Assembly (NCBI GenBank): GCA_008933995.1
Contig: WARS01000013.1
Coordinates: 15,751,806-15,815,805 of the forward strand
Length of the DNA stretch: 64,000 nucleotides
Direction of reading: 5' to 3'
Source of the DNA: Datnioides undecimradiatus
Lineage: Eukaryota; Chordata; Actinopteri; Lobotiformes; Datnioididae
Shown: positions 10,746 to 24,872 of the stretch, in pieces
Layout of the letters: the number at the start of each line of letters is the position of its first letter
Numbering within the stretch: position 1 is the first letter of the stretch
Notes under the pieces: generated by a model
What the model was told of the DNA's origin: nothing
Seen by the model: the letters and a program-made list of their open reading frames with translations, nothing else
Database searches by the model: none
Position numbers and translations under genes: made by a program

Positions 10746-13700
10746 ATGGTACAGAAGTACAGAACAAATGAAGTTGCAGTTGAAAGACATCCATGTTGGC
10801 TAACACAAAACACAAAACAAACCCTTATTTTTCCATCCTGAGCATCTCACTACTTGGACTTTGCGCTTCTATAAAAATGCCACCCAATTCCCTCCCTTGC
10901 TCCCAATGGACAAAAGCAATATTTACCACAGCAACAAAAAGATTTTCTCACTTAAATGTAAAAATATGTTGTTTTGTGGCACAGATGCTATCACAATTTC
11001 AAATGTTTATGTGTGCCTTAGGTTTGCATTCAGTTTCCATTAAGGGGCAAGCCAGCACTCACTGTAAAACTTGTTTTTGTGGTTTAACCTCACTGCAGTG
11101 ATGTGGACATGTGCAGCAGAGCGCACATCTGGACACACCCCTGGTCAGAATGAAACATGCATAAGAATTTAATCAAGGAGGCCAATGAAACTTCATGTTG
11201 AGTTACTTTTCAAACAAAATGCAGATGTCAAATAATTAGTTTGCATAAGCAAATGTGGCATTATCAGCGCCACACTTGTTCATTAATTAATGCATTATGT
11301 CATGTTAACTGATACAAACATCAAAAGATGTAATGAACCTTACTATGAATATTAGCAAATTAGAATTAACTACACAGTGTGGCAACATTTTATGGTTGAA
11401 CTGATTTGGTGGATTAGTCTTGTTGGAGAGCTATTTCAGGAGCTGGAAAATGCACAATGAATCATGACCAAGTGCAAAAAACCTCAATTTTTTGTAAAAT
11501 AGACCATTTCATCACACGATTAGGACTGTAAAACACCTTTTCTATCATTCATTTCAAAGACAATATGTTTGGACACTTTGTGTATCTTTCAGCCATGTGC
11601 CTCTGCTCCCCTCTCTGATATTGATTTCACTCCTGAGGCAAAATTGTTTTGGCACAGTATTCTTCAGTGAGAAGTGTGAAAGCTTGTTTTGTCGTATGCT
11701 GGTTTTTTTTTTTTTTAGATGTTAATACCTGACGGTGTAATGTGGTCAGAAATGCTGAAATTTAGAGACAGAGTGGGAAAGTATTTTCAAAAGCATCACG
11801 GCAAATGTGACAGGACTGTACATTAAAGTCATATAAGATCCAAAGTTGGCAAGAGAAACCACATTCAACAACTGATTTAGCCAGAAGGAATAACTGCTGT
11901 TTCTCATTGTTTGTGTGCATGAGCTTATATTGAATCTATTATAGATAGATCAATACATTTTTTTTATGGAGCTGAGCTGTGGATATCATTGCGTTGGCTC
12001 TTACAGCAAACAAAAATAATCCAGCGTAATGTGTGTGTCAATCTTGAGAATCATCTTGCTGACATTTTGCAGATGCCCGTAGTTGTGAGGAGCACAGAAA
12101 GGCTCAGTGAGATAATGTCCTCCTTATGCATGGCCGGTCTCAAATTGTGGGAGGAAAAAATCTTTGTGACTAACTACAGATCCATCTTCTAATGGTATTC
12201 ATATATGTTAGTTACAGGAAAACATGCCTGGCGGTCATTGATCCTAAGCCAGTGGGTCCGGAGGCAGAAATGTCTTTATTGTATTTCACCTAAACAGCCC
12301 TTTCATCTTACTTACACTATTGACAGCACATGGGGAGGGAGAATGAGACATCGAAAGAGAAGGACAGAGAAGCACTTACTCTAGCCTATTTTTCCCCTGA
12401 TCACATGATTCACACTCCTCTTAAGCACATCTGTATTCAAGAGGGTATAATGTGTGACTGTCCCCATGTAAACAATGGGAATATTAAGAACATGTAACAC
12501 TACAATTCATTTGCACAAAGAGATAAATCATTTTGGTTGTGATAACCTTATATAAAAACACAGAGGGAAGCAGAGGGAGAGAGAGCAAATAGAGGTTTTA
12601 TTGCAACACATCCAAATATATCCAGGCGATGTGTTACCAAATATGCAGGACCTATTTATGTCAGTGAGCATCAGTGCATCCCACTTACAGACAGAAAGTG
12701 CTGCTTCGAGTCCTCAGCACAGCCAGGCATACAACACGTGCCACATACATAGAGGAGACAGCCTTATTGTTTACGGAGCTGCGCCACCTTTTAACCCAGA
12801 TTATATGGCTAGATTACACCCCCAAATAGGCTCTCTATTTCCAAGGCCAGAAGACACTAATGTGTAATGACCAACTCAAATGACCCATGACTGAGCAGGG
12901 AGCAAAACATCCTCCAGGGCAGACAAAAATCTCCTGAGCAGTCCTTATAGTATGAGGCATTCAATTATTTTCCACTTAGTATAGTGATGACTATGGGAAA
13001 GTGGAGGCAAAGTTTAGGAAGACTTCTAGCATCTGTGTGAAGTACAGAAGGAAAGTTTGGTGTTATCACATTGTACTTAAAGATAGTGATATGTTTGCAA
13101 AGGCAGAGGGGCGGCAATGCAGGAGAGATAGCGAGATTAGGAGATGGAGGGTGGGGAAGATGGAGATTGTGCCGCATGCATACTCTGTATAGCTCTTCAC
13201 AGGTGTGTAAGAGAACAGCAGCAGAAGGAGTACAACGCAGAGACGTCAGGCTGTGCTGCTCGATGCTAACCACTGTTGGCAATGAGGGGACTTGACTCCT
13301 CCCACCCAGGCTCAGGGCCGGGTGCCTCCCAGGAGGCTGCCGGTGATTGAAATGGAAATTCAGGAAGTAATGCTTCAGAGGGAGGAAGTGTCTCGCTCTC
13401 CCTGCCAGTCAGTCTGTCTGTTCATCCTGCGGTGCTTTATTACTGTCACTTTCTGTTCGCATTAACCCATAATCATTCATGGCACATAATCACTTTCACT
13501 ATGTTCAGCTTCCAAATTCACATGCAAGCGCCAAAGTTTAAAGGATTGCAGGGAATTTTGCACAGCTTTTTTTATTGTCCCATAGTGAAGCTGGAGCTCT
13601 TGTTTCCTTTGTGAGACCCTGGAAGAGTACTGAGATTGTTGTCACACATCGCACACATTAATTAAATGAACCGATTACATTTGAATGCCATTTAATAGTA

Positions 13701-16700
13701 GTTTGTAAGATTTACTCTTATTTCAAACAACATCATCATCTAGGCAGCTTCATAGAAAGCCTATAAATGTTTACAGCTTGCTATTAAGTCATTATTGAAG
13801 ACTATAAACTTGCAAATATATTGTAAGTTGAATTATGCTGCAAATAAATAATGACTTTCCTCTCGAGCTACTCAAGAAAAACCTGTTTATATATTTATCC
13901 GTGGTTGTTTGTTTATGGCTACTGGCAAATTACACGTGTTAAATATCAGAAACAGCACAACAGCTCGTTTCCTATTCATGCCTGCTTCTGTCATTTCTGT
14001 GTTGTTTTTAAAAGGCAAGATATGAAAATCTTTAAACCTTTGATTTATGCAGCCCAAACACTTCAGAGAACAAAGCAGCCCTAGGCTAGCAAGAGGTTTG
14101 ACAGTGCAGCCTCAATACAATATATTCAGTCTGTGTGTTTGAAAAGGTCATTAATGATGGGCACGGACCCCTCTGGTCAAAATGCCGATACCTCTTTATA
14201 GGGCAAACAGGCCTGAGTCAGTCCCTGCTGTGCCTCCCTGTCAAACCCCGGTGTGTGTCACTTTCCAAACAATACCAAACAAAAATCACACACGTCATTC
14301 CTCATCTATTTTGTTACAAAAGACCAGAAGCCTGCAAGCACTAAAAAAGGAGAGGAAAAGGGTAAATTATATGCGAAGCGAGTGGAGTAGGGGGCGTTTG
14401 GTGCGGTATGCTGCAACCAGGTTTCCACTGTGAGCAATGTGTGCCTGCCGCCAAAGAAAGGAGGTGAAGTGCAGAAACAAGCTGGGAGCGTTTTTGGGGT
14501 ACTCGATGAGCGCCATTATGGTAACTAATTGGTGACATAAGAGTCTCTATAGTTGTGCTAGCAGTCTTGTATGGCTTTACCATGAGCTAAATGTGAATGT
14601 ATGCTTACATGATAAAATAATAATAATGATAATAAGGGCAACCTTAACTTAGTGGTGGTAAAAGGGTATGATGTTTGTGTTCATCATCTAAACACAAAGT
14701 GCAGCTGACACTGATGGGAATGTAATTCAAGCTTTTGGTCTAAATTATGAAACAAATTATTGCCTTCCCTAGGGAAAAACATGGCTAACTGGGCTAAATA
14801 TGGTTAAAATCTACCATTATTTCAGCAGCATTTCTGTGCATATAATTCAATGTGGGGTTACAACCTGTGATGTACCAAGATACAGTCATTTGAATGCTGT
14901 TAGAATTATGGTAATTTGTTGCCTACTGAGCAAGTCTAAACAAACTTTCCGACCTGTGCAGGAGCCACAGGTGTGAAAATAATTATCGAAAGAGTAAGAA
15001 AACACAGAAGAGTACTAAAACTGTAAAAGAGCAGAGGTAAGAGAAAAACTAAAAAAGAGTAGTGTGGCAATGACTGTCCAAGACACATTATTCATGCTGT
15101 TTTATTTGATTGCTGTTCGACTGGATCGTTTGGATTTCCTCTTGAATGAAAAGTGATTGGCAAATGTTGTTTGAGTTGTTAGCATCAGCTGTCACGTGGT
15201 CTCTGTCGCAGCTAATGCGGCTGTGAATACTACTCATATCGCTGTTGGTGTTCAATATGGAGGTGATGATGGATGACAATTAGTAATGTACTTGCTAGTT
15301 GTCATTGTGATGGTTGATAATATTAGTGGAAATCATCACTTGATGAGTTTGGGGTAGATAGTGAACAACATGTAAAGCTGGTTGTTTAACTACATTTTGC
15401 AGGAACTAAATTAAATTCATGTTTCCATAGTGATTTTGTTGCCCATTTTTCTGAAGTTAACTAACTCAAACTATTTTACAGTTAGCACAATTATTATTAT
15501 TGCTGTTGTTGTTATGTGTCTGAACCCCCTTTGACCGGCCAAGCCCGTTTTTCTTTCTTCCTGACCTGTGATCCCCTGACCTCTAAAAACGCTGGCATTG
15601 CTCAGTCCTCAATCAGTTGCAATGTCATTATGGATAAACCTCACGAATCTCAGCCTCTTCAGAAGTTGTCTGGTAAAAGAGGCTGCTTTGTGCAACACCA
15701 CCCGCCTGACCTCTATTTTCTGGATTGAAGCTGCCTGACTGACAAATATTACACAAAAACAACTGACATTTCTTGCGTTTTCCAGTGAATAGTGGTTTTA
15801 TATTTTAGTTTAATGTATGACTTCCGAAACAAGCTTGGGCATTACCATGGATTCTTTGCTTGGCTTTTTCATCAATTTTTACCTGGTACTGTGAGTTAGT
15901 TCGCACACACTAATGCACAGGTGCCAAGATAACTGAATGTGACACCCCAAAAATAAACACTCGCACACCGTAGCGGTTTTCGCAGGAGCTCACAGAGCTG
16001 ATGAAGTGTTGGTGTATAACAAAATTAATTAGCAAAAAGGAAAAGAGAGGGGCGATGGTGAGATGAACCTAAAGTACAGAGGCGGAGGGGCGGGTCCAGG
16101 AACAGATATAGCATCCATAGAAGAATGAGACAAGGCAGCGGTGAGGGGAGAGCTGAGGGATAGGAAAATCAGCATTTCAATTACATGAAAGCAATTGTTT
16201 TTTATCTTGAGTGCAAGTTAATGAAACTAATTAGTCTTTGCAGCATGAGCCCTCTGGCACGTCAGATAATCGCCAGAGGCTTAGATAGTGCCAGTCAATT
16301 TTTAGCTTACTGCAGTAGAGGTGAAAAACAAACAGGGCTTTATCACACCAGCAGGCATTACACCTGGGGTTTACATCAACTTCAAGACCTCTTTTCACCT
16401 TTCCAGGTTACTAACTGGCCATTTACATGAGGTATCCACAACATAACACTTCTATCAACTACAAGCCTTAGGGTCCTTAGAAGAGCTTAATTAGCATTTG
16501 ATTGAGAACTCCATGAGCAAATTTGAATTCCTATCTTGAATAGTATGTAGCAGCTATTAGGAAGCCAATCTGCTTTGCGAAACTGTATGCATTTTATGCA
16601 TTGCTATGCTGCACAGGTAGACAAAGACCTGCACATTGCTATATCACAGTAAGAAGATTTCAGAGTGAAGACACCTGCAGTCGGCTTATTTTTGTGACTC

Positions 16701-19213
16701 AGCGTGTCTATGAAGACAGTGTATCCGAGTCAGACAAGGCTATAGTGCTCTGAAGGAGCTTGGAATTCAAGGTACGCACAAGAATGAATGCTGTGTTCAG
16801 GTTTCCTTTTGGAAAGCTGTATGCTTTCAATGCTTTAAAAAGAAGGAAAGAATAAAAGACAAACTGCTAGGTGACAAAAGATTTTTTCATTTAAAAACTG
16901 CAAAGAAAGTATCATCAAGCAAGATAAGGTCATTGAATGAATGTAAGTTTTAAGGAGAGGATAAAGAGGATAAAGGAATAATGCTGTAACCACACAATGC
17001 GCAAGTCCAGAGAACAACAAGAGCTTTTCTAGACCAAAATCGTGAGTTTAACATCTCATATCTCACAGGGCTGTCTCAAAGGGGTTCAGGTGCAGCCCAT
17101 CAAACACTTGAGATGCAAGGACTGCGCTGAAGGCTGAAAAGTTCTAGTTTAGCTATTACACTTCGGACACAAGGAATAATGTAAAGGTTGGCTACAAGGT
17201 CTTTGATGATGGTATTTGGTTATACAGCAGGCCACGATGGCAACGCAAAGAGGAAAGCTCAGACCACCTCCTGTGTAAGACAGCGCGAGCAATGGTAGCT
17301 GTCCATGGTTCTGAACTCAGACTGAAACATTAAATAGTAGGCAATGGGACTGTACTATCATGCACACAGGCCCTCTCACTGGTAACAAAAATAAAGACAA
17401 CTGAAACAATAACCTTTTTCCCTGACATCTAACATGAACTTTCTAGCATATTTATAAAACAGCTTTCCAACAGCTACATGGAAAATTCATGAATTATTGA
17501 TCTCCTTTGTTGTAACATAAGTTCATCTAGATTGTTATCCATTCATTTCAATGTGAATGTTTAAGCATGTTAAATATGCTTCTGGCAAATATTTTATGCA
17601 TTCAGTTTAATTTTTAAATTGATGCTCATGGAGAGCTTGTTTAAAGCTAAAAAAGAAAACAGGGGAAAAAGGCACTGAGTGATCCAAGGAGATTTAAAAT
17701 TTAACTGAAAAGGTCAGAACTTTGTGGAGTTACAGCAATAGATCGCTCGCACATTGATCTGACAAAGCATCACCTTGTGTTTCTTGTTTTAATACCAACT
17801 ATTGATTGACTGACCTTCATGTATATAAATGGACACTACCCTCAATGTGGCCAGCATGGATTATTTCCTCTTATATCTGTTTGTCAAAGCTCTTAGAACC
17901 CCCAGCTTGTCAATCAATAGTCAGAACTGCATGGGGATCTTTCGATCCACATCAGAAAGTAATGAAAAACAGTATTAGGTACATTGGCTTTAGTCATGTT
18001 GCGGTGTGCTTCAGGAACAGCTTTTAACGAATAATACTTTATTTCGATTAGTAGTTTTTAACTTTGAAATAAATAGTCAATACCTGTATTACGTAGATTA
18101 GCAGCAGTTTTGGCATTAATTCAATAAACATTTTTTAGCATTATTCTAGCAAATAGGCGTCAGTATTTGACAAAATTATGTAGGCTACAGCCAGTGCTTA
18201 TTGAAGAGAACTACATACAAACTTACAGGGTAAAGTTAGTGAAGATATTTGGCTCTGGTACCGAGTGCATGGCAACCCAGAATCTAGAGGGAGATAGAAG
18301 TTTGATGGTGAAGTACAGAAGCTCCAACTAGGTCAGAACTATTCCTGGTCTCCCACCATATGCTAAAAGGTGCTCCAGTATACTGGCAAGTGTGTGTGGA
18401 AGAATATCAATGTAGCTGCAAATTCATCAGCTGGCGCTATGGGTATACAAACCTCAGGGTGTTTACTGCAGTGCAGCCAGTGTCCAGCAGCTGGTCACCC
18501 ATCCAGCTCTCTAATACTGGGCCTGGCTAAAACCCAGTTCCACAAAGAAGACAGGGAGGAAGAGAGAGAGATAGTCAGCATGCATAGACCAGAGGCTAGC
18601 TGATTTATCTATTCTTTGAAGCTGGTATTTAACAGCAAGGTACAAGCTGAGCCAGAGCTTATTCCAAATCAGCGCATCAGGGGAAACGTATCAGAAACTC
18701 ATACTAAGATCTCCGAAATCTAAAAAAATGATTTGTACTTTATCTCTAGGCTTGTTTCATGTTTAAACCTGACATTAACCTAAAATCACTGCTTCCGCTC
18801 CATCTCTCCTATCCTTCAGCTTTGAAACATACACATACACATAAGTAAAGGATTGGCTTGGATGAGATTGGCTGAGTCTATAAATGATATTTTGGAGCTT
18901 AGGGCCACAGTGTGAACCACAAGCAGGTTGTGTACGGAAGGTATGAAGAGGCGGCTCATGAATTTTTATTTTTTTTTTTAATACCAGACAACATCTTTGG
19001 ACAACATCTTGCAACTGTGTAGGTACATCTCATGAATACATTGTGGTTCTCTACATAAGTTTCTTTTGAGCAATGAAAAACATACACACAATGTAATGTG
19101 GTGTGAATTGTATCTGAAGGACAAGAAGATTTTGTGATTTTGGAAAAAACGCTGATTCACTTTCTTGCCGAGATATGAGGAGATAATGTTCTGAATATGA
19201 AGCAGCCGCCAAC
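10746..19213. other. Intergenic DNA, possible enhancer blocks only
   Basis: No exon or RNA gene is supported. A poly-T run lies at about 11702-11716. The 88-codon frame at 12601-12867 is preceded by a partial acceptor-like tract at its internal CACTTACAG (about 12690) but has no partner exon. Balanced-composition patches occur near 13280-13400 and 16180-16560. Confidence 0.5.
16180..16560. promoter_or_regulatory. Conserved-looking block with homeodomain-type sites
   Basis: The stretch has evenly mixed composition, no microsatellite, and homeobox-type cores CTAATTAG (16227-16234) and TTAATTAG (16487-16494). It also has an ATGAAAGCAATTG segment. This resembles vertebrate conserved non-coding enhancers that often flank neural genes. 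It is inference from texture only. Confidence 0.2.
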
Positions 19214-19490
19214 TAACTTAGCTTAGCACAAAGACTGAGCACAGAGAACAAGTACTAGCCTGTATAGAGCTGTCCAGAGGTAACGCAATCATTGGATGAC
19301 CAGTTGCTTGGCAACCAGCGGAAATTCGACCAAGAAATAGTACAACACAACCATCTGGTGATTTGTAAACATTAAACAAACAAGATATGATGTTTTAATT
19401 AGTCAGTTTTAAAGGTGCCAGTAGGGGGATATTGTTTTGGAGCCAGGCTAGTTGTTTCCCCCGTTTCAAGTGTTTGTGCTAAGCTAACTT
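19214..19490. mobile_element. Short non-autonomous inverted-repeat element (MITE-like)
   Basis: The left end reads CTTAGCTTAGCACAAAGACT and the right end, reverse-complemented, reads GTTAGCTTAGCACAAACACT. The similarity continues inward for about 50 bases (GAACAAGTACTAGCCTG against GAAACAACTAGCCTGG). There is no open frame inside. The inner part (CAATCATTGGATGACCAG, CAACCAGCGGAAATTCG) matches a short element I know from many percomorph genomes and transcript tails. I cannot assign a superfamily or see a clean target duplication. Confidence 0.7.
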
Positions 19491-22400
19491 TGCACTTTAC
19501 TGTGCAGATATGAGAGTGGTTTTGTCTTATCCAGTGACTTTTTCCCAATATGTCGTCTCAACACAAGGTCAAGAACCAATGAAGTTGAGACTTTTGTTTC
19601 CCTCAGACATCATTAGTGACACAGTGACCACATCACTGGCTTATTATTCTTGTGAAATGCTACCTTCACAACTACTGTGTGACAGAGAACATGCCACCAT
19701 CATAGCAACTTAACAGCCCTATCATCATTGTTTTTGAATCTCTGTGATGTGTCCAGGCTCTTTAATTAAGTCAGCAGTGTCAGGAAGGGATGTCCATATT
19801 ACTCCTCTGACATTTCAGCTCCACTGATACGGAAACCAGAAGTGCACAGATTCCATTAAGTGTGCAGGGTGCGTGGTGGCAGAACGCGGGGCACCCACGG
19901 GGTTCCTAAAGTGGCATTTCCTTGGCCTGTCATATCCTCTCTGCGAGTAATGAAATCAGTTTGGCTCCTTCACTTCTTGCTCAGCACTGTCTGATATATT
20001 GTAGCGTTTTAGTGCAAAAAGGGGAAAAAGTAATGCGACAGGGACTGAGATGAGGACAAAAAAAAACTGGTAAAATTTTGATTTATGTTGCTGTTCAGGA
20101 ATCAAACACTATTCTCTGCAATGATGGAGACTATTACTAGATGAAATAAATGGCAAATGCTTAATCAATGAGGTGTTTCCACCAAAGAAATCTGTCTCAT
20201 ATTTTATGATCTTTATTTCCATAAAAGATTATATTCAAAGTACAACTTCAAACCAGACTCCCACAAAGTGCAGCACACCTTACTGAGCTCTCCATCGCTC
20301 CCTTTTCCAGCCCAACTGCCTCATTAGAGAAATGCTTTCCTCTCAGCCTCCATTAAAGGATAACATCGCCTGATTTCAGCTCAATTTAGAAATCATTAGA
20401 TACTCACAATCTTTCACTAGTACAGTTTTAAAATGCCTAAAAACATGTATGGTTAGTATTCTGAAGTAGGAAAAGTTGGATTCACTGTAGTACCACATCT
20501 GATCCCATATAGACCTGAGAGGAGCCTTGTCTTTGTGTGTTAAGTCCCGACCAATAAATGACCCCGAACAGCACCATCCTTAGAGTGGAGGGCTGTGTCA
20601 GCCAGGCTGTCAGAGGAGCAGCTGGATTCTTTCTGAGTTGAGTCTCTTGAAGACAAATGAACACTTTGTGTGCTACCTCACCAGAATGAAGCTTGAAGTG
20701 GGATTATCTGGTTATCTGCTTATGCCCTTGATGTCTGCTATAACTGACTGAATCTGAACTGATGATGGCACAGAAAAATACTGGAGAACGATTTCTGGTC
20801 TGCCACTAAGGCAAAGTCTAAGGAGAGGGTGCTTTGGGGTGTATAAAAATGAGTTTCTTCAAATCCTTTTTCCTGGAAATAAAACACAACAGCTGGTGAT
20901 AACTGCAGTGCAAAAATTATATGCACTCTTCAGGGCCACATGCCCATGTTATTGTGCAGTAACAAAAACCTTAATTTATTCCAAGTAAATACAAAAAGAT
21001 TTTATCACTGTGTCTTCACTTTGCAACAAATCGTTCTACATCTTTAATGTGTCTCAGGCATGTTTACATGTGAAGCCTGTCATGAACCTGCCTCAGACAT
21101 CGCCTGCGAGGTGAGCATAAATCTGTCATCCTGTCCTGTTTTTACATGGAAACGCTACGGCTAGGTTAAAAAATGGGCTGCCGGCTCAGCGTCCTAAATT
21201 TCACTGGGCCTTGACAGGTTGATGCCATATTTACTGTGTGAAATATAATGCAATGAGATGTGGCTATTAGAATGGCTGTAGCTCTTTTTGATCAGAGCCC
21301 TCTGCAGCACAGAGCTGTCAGCGGAGCTCCGTGAGTTTTTTATTGGGTCGGAGATGCACAGCTCATCAGGGAGCTGGCGTAACAGATAGATGGATCCTAT
21401 GGGGTTCATGCACACGAGTCCTACACAGACAAGCTCAATAGGTCTGGATGTTTCTGCAGTGTTGCTTTACTTATGGTTTAACAACCCCTTGCAGCGTGAA
21501 AACCGGTATGAACACATATTAAAGTTTTTCTGCCCCTCCTGAGTTCTTCTGGAGTGCTTCAATGAGACAACATATCACATGTTGAGAAGTTGTGACCATT
21601 AAATAATAAGTTTCTGGCTGATGAGGGAGGACAAACATCTCAAACATAAGTCTGTTTAGTCTATCTAATAAGATATTCAGGAATAGACCGCAATTCAGCA
21701 ACATCATCTAGACACAATAACATTTAAAGGGGTATTTCACCTTTTTTGTTGTCTATGCAGTAGTAAGTTGTAAATATTTTAGAAATTAGCCCTTAAAGCC
21801 TACAACAACCAGAATGCACCAGGGCTGCATCGAATCGCAAAACAGGAAACAATGACAGCTGCCATGTCACAGACTTTCTCATGTTACTGCCATTTTTGAT
21901 CAGCACTGCACAGTTGGATAGCTGAATTTGAGTTTCATGAGCTACCTCTCTGGCAATCTGACTGTTCATGGAGCTGGGCACCTGGAAGTACACTCTAGAT
22001 AACAATGTATTCAAGTGAAATTAAACCCATGGTAAATAACTTTCAGTTTCACTTAAGATAAAAATGACGTGGTAACGAATTGAAAAGCATAACCTCACAT
22101 GAAAATATGTACTGTATATGTACAATATATCTTTTTATTCAGGTCACTACACGCCACACATGCCCTGTAACAACACAACAGCAAGGAGAGGAACACGAAC
22201 ATGGGCTGAACAAAATAACAATGAAATACCCGTGGAGTTTTCCAGCCCAAATCCTGCTCCATTGTGCCAGCTGACTTTGACGGAAGCCTTGAGCCTTCCT
22301 ATACGAGGAGCTTCTAATATCTTGCAGCCTGCTGATGACTGTGCCCTTTCATCCCCTTTTCCCCATTGTGTCCAATCCACAGATTCGATTTACGGGTCTT

Positions 22401-23439
22401 TAAAAATGATCCAAACTTTTATTGTACTGCTCACTGAACAGAACACCACTGAAATGAAATATGGGAGGAACAAGGCAGACATATTTTATTTGAAAGTTTT
22501 ACTCACTTCTAATGTCATAGCTGGTACACAGAGTGGGGTCAGTGTTTTATTTTTTTACGCTCCAGTTTTACTGAGGCTGTGAAAATACATTTTACTATTT
22601 TTTTACAGGGGAGATGGGCAGTCTGATTTTAAACAGAGTGTAGTAGTTTTGAATGAAGATGTATACATCTCCTGGTGTTCTCTTCATGGACCCCAGTTAT
22701 AATAGCTGATGCAATGCTGCAGCTAGCGGGGATCCTACTAATAAACTATACTGAAAACCATCTTCCTTTTATCTGTCCCTTTTCACCAGTTTAACTGAAT
22801 TTAAAAAAAAAAGAGACCCCAGCATTCAGAGTGTCTCAGCAGGATATAGAGGGAAACTTGATATAGATTTATTTGAGACAGTATGCCAATAACACACAGT
22901 TACACTGCATTTACTTACTGTAGCGGAGATGAGGGAAGTGGAGGAAGATGGTTTAAAAGTTATATCTAATGACATGTTACATTATGTATAGGGAAATGAT
23001 TATGCAGACCCCACGTTGTGTAAATATACAGTTAGTTACCATAAGTCATTCCATCACCACCTGACGATATCTGGCCTTGCCAAGGGGCACTGCATGTTTG
23101 TATATACAGTACGGTTGGTTAGTAACGCACTAATGTATATTGAGAAAAAGGTGCACGTTGGTCTGCATACTTCATGTCATGAGCAGCAAACAAGTTTCTT
23201 TGCTCCTCATCGCAATGTTGCAGTGAACTCATTGATCTGCTCACATGTAGAGGAGGTGCAGCCAAATCCCACTTGGGAAATCATCTTTGACCTAAAATGT
23301 CACCAGTGGATTTCCACGCGTAAAATGGGCAGTGGAAATGAATGTTAAGGGGAGAAGACAGCCTTGAGAGGATTGTCAGCACGGATTTCCTGGATTAGTG
23401 TTTGGGGGCAGTGGTGCGGAGTGACTGAAGCTGTGTTTG

Positions 23440-23850
23440 TGGCTACGGGAAGGTAATTAATTAAGACCGCTTGTAACGCACCCTGCTCCGCCTCATAATG
23501 CCAATGCTGATGTGATGTAGTGAAGGAGGAGGTTATCTGAGTAGACCATGCCCAGAAACCATTTCATTAGGCCTATGTATCTCTCCTCAGTATCTCTCTT
23601 ACTGTTATCATCAGCTTCTCCTGAAAATGCCGGACCATGTTTCGAACAGTCTCCATCCTCCGCCACTTAAGATTCATCCCATTAAAGTCCAGACCAGTCA
23701 ATTTACCAGCATGCTTTAATAAATGAGTCAGGAGGCAGGACTTAGCGGGAGATTGGAGCTGATTGTGCCCTTGTTCTGTTCATTTGCACAGACCCCAGTT
23801 AATTGACTCCTGAGCAGCGATCCATTGGACACACACTATCTGCTGCCAGC
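23440..23850. promoter_or_regulatory. Conserved-looking block with TAATTAATTAA
   Basis: It contains TAATTAATTAA at 23454-23464, GCTTTAATAAATGAGTCAGG (an AP-1-like TGAGTCA core) and CCAGTTAATTGACTCC. Base composition is more balanced than the neighbouring DNA and there are no simple repeats, a texture typical of developmental enhancers. No alignment supports it. Confidence 0.2.
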
Positions 23851-24850
23851 CTCTTCCTGACCTCACTCACGGCAGGGAACAAAAGAGCAGCGCTTGTTTA
23901 AACAAACGGTTTGTTTTTGTCTGGGGCATGTGCCGAGGTACTTGTTTGGGTGTGTAAAAGAGAGATAGGGTGAAAGAAAGAAAGGAATAGATGTATTTAT
24001 CTGTTGCAGGGATAATGTGCAGGGCGAAGAACAGGAAGATGAGGAGGAGCAGCAGAAAAGGGAGAGGTAAGATTTATGTAGATAGCAGAATGTGCTTAGT
24101 ATAAGTCAGCAATTGATTCATAGCTCCATAAAAAGAGAGCAAGTATGCAGTGTACATGTCTAATTCTCTGATGATACATAGACAGCTGCAGCTTCCAATC
24201 TCACCATTTGTTGCACAAGATGCAGTGAATGTGCAGTTAAAACAAACAAAAAAAAAAACACAAACAGAAGATACATTGTTGGCTTTTATTTCTGGTCAGG
24301 TTTTGTTTTCACATTTTCTTTTTTACAAAGTAAGTAAGACAGATAAACACATATTCATTTGGAGTCGCAGGTATCTCATTCATCGGCCAGTTTTCTCATC
24401 AGTACAACATCGATCTACATGAGGAAATGAAAGTCGAAACAATAAGTCATGCAGAACATTGCTGCATTTATGAGTATATTTATCTTCTAGTAGTCACAGA
24501 GAACTCATGAAAAACAACTGTAAGTATGAGCATTATTAGATGAGACTGCAAAAGACACCCCCTTTTCCAATAGTCTTAGTCCAGTTGTCCAGTCTGCAGA
24601 TTTGTAGTTGCTCGCTGCATTTCATAGGTTTCATCTGCATTCAGATTGACATAAGGTGAACACATCACCATGCATACAGACTGAAGTTCAGAGCTGATTC
24701 TGACTGTCTTCAGTCCAGTAGTACTACATAAGGCAGCCTAGACAGTTAAGTTTTTTAAAGTTAGCCAATACATGAGGTTAATATCTCATCAGCCTTTTTT
24801 TTAACAACAGCATTATCAGATAAATGTCTTTGTATCTTCTGTGGTCTTTC

Positions 24851-24872
24851 ACTACTTTGTTAACAAAGTAGT
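24851..24872. repeat. Perfect 22-bp palindrome
   Basis: ACTACTTTGTT at 24851-24861 is followed with no spacer by its exact reverse complement AACAAAGTAGT. The centre is GTTAAC, which resembles half sites for HNF1-type or forkhead/HMG proteins. No repeat context is seen. Confidence 0.85.

Noticed and set aside
12601..12867. 88-codon frame with an internal CACTTACAG acceptor-like site
   Set aside because: No partner exon or donor was found, so it is not called as a gene.
22118..22582. 154-codon plus-strand open frame
   Set aside because: No recognisable domain, no splice sites at sensible positions, and composition like the surrounding DNA.
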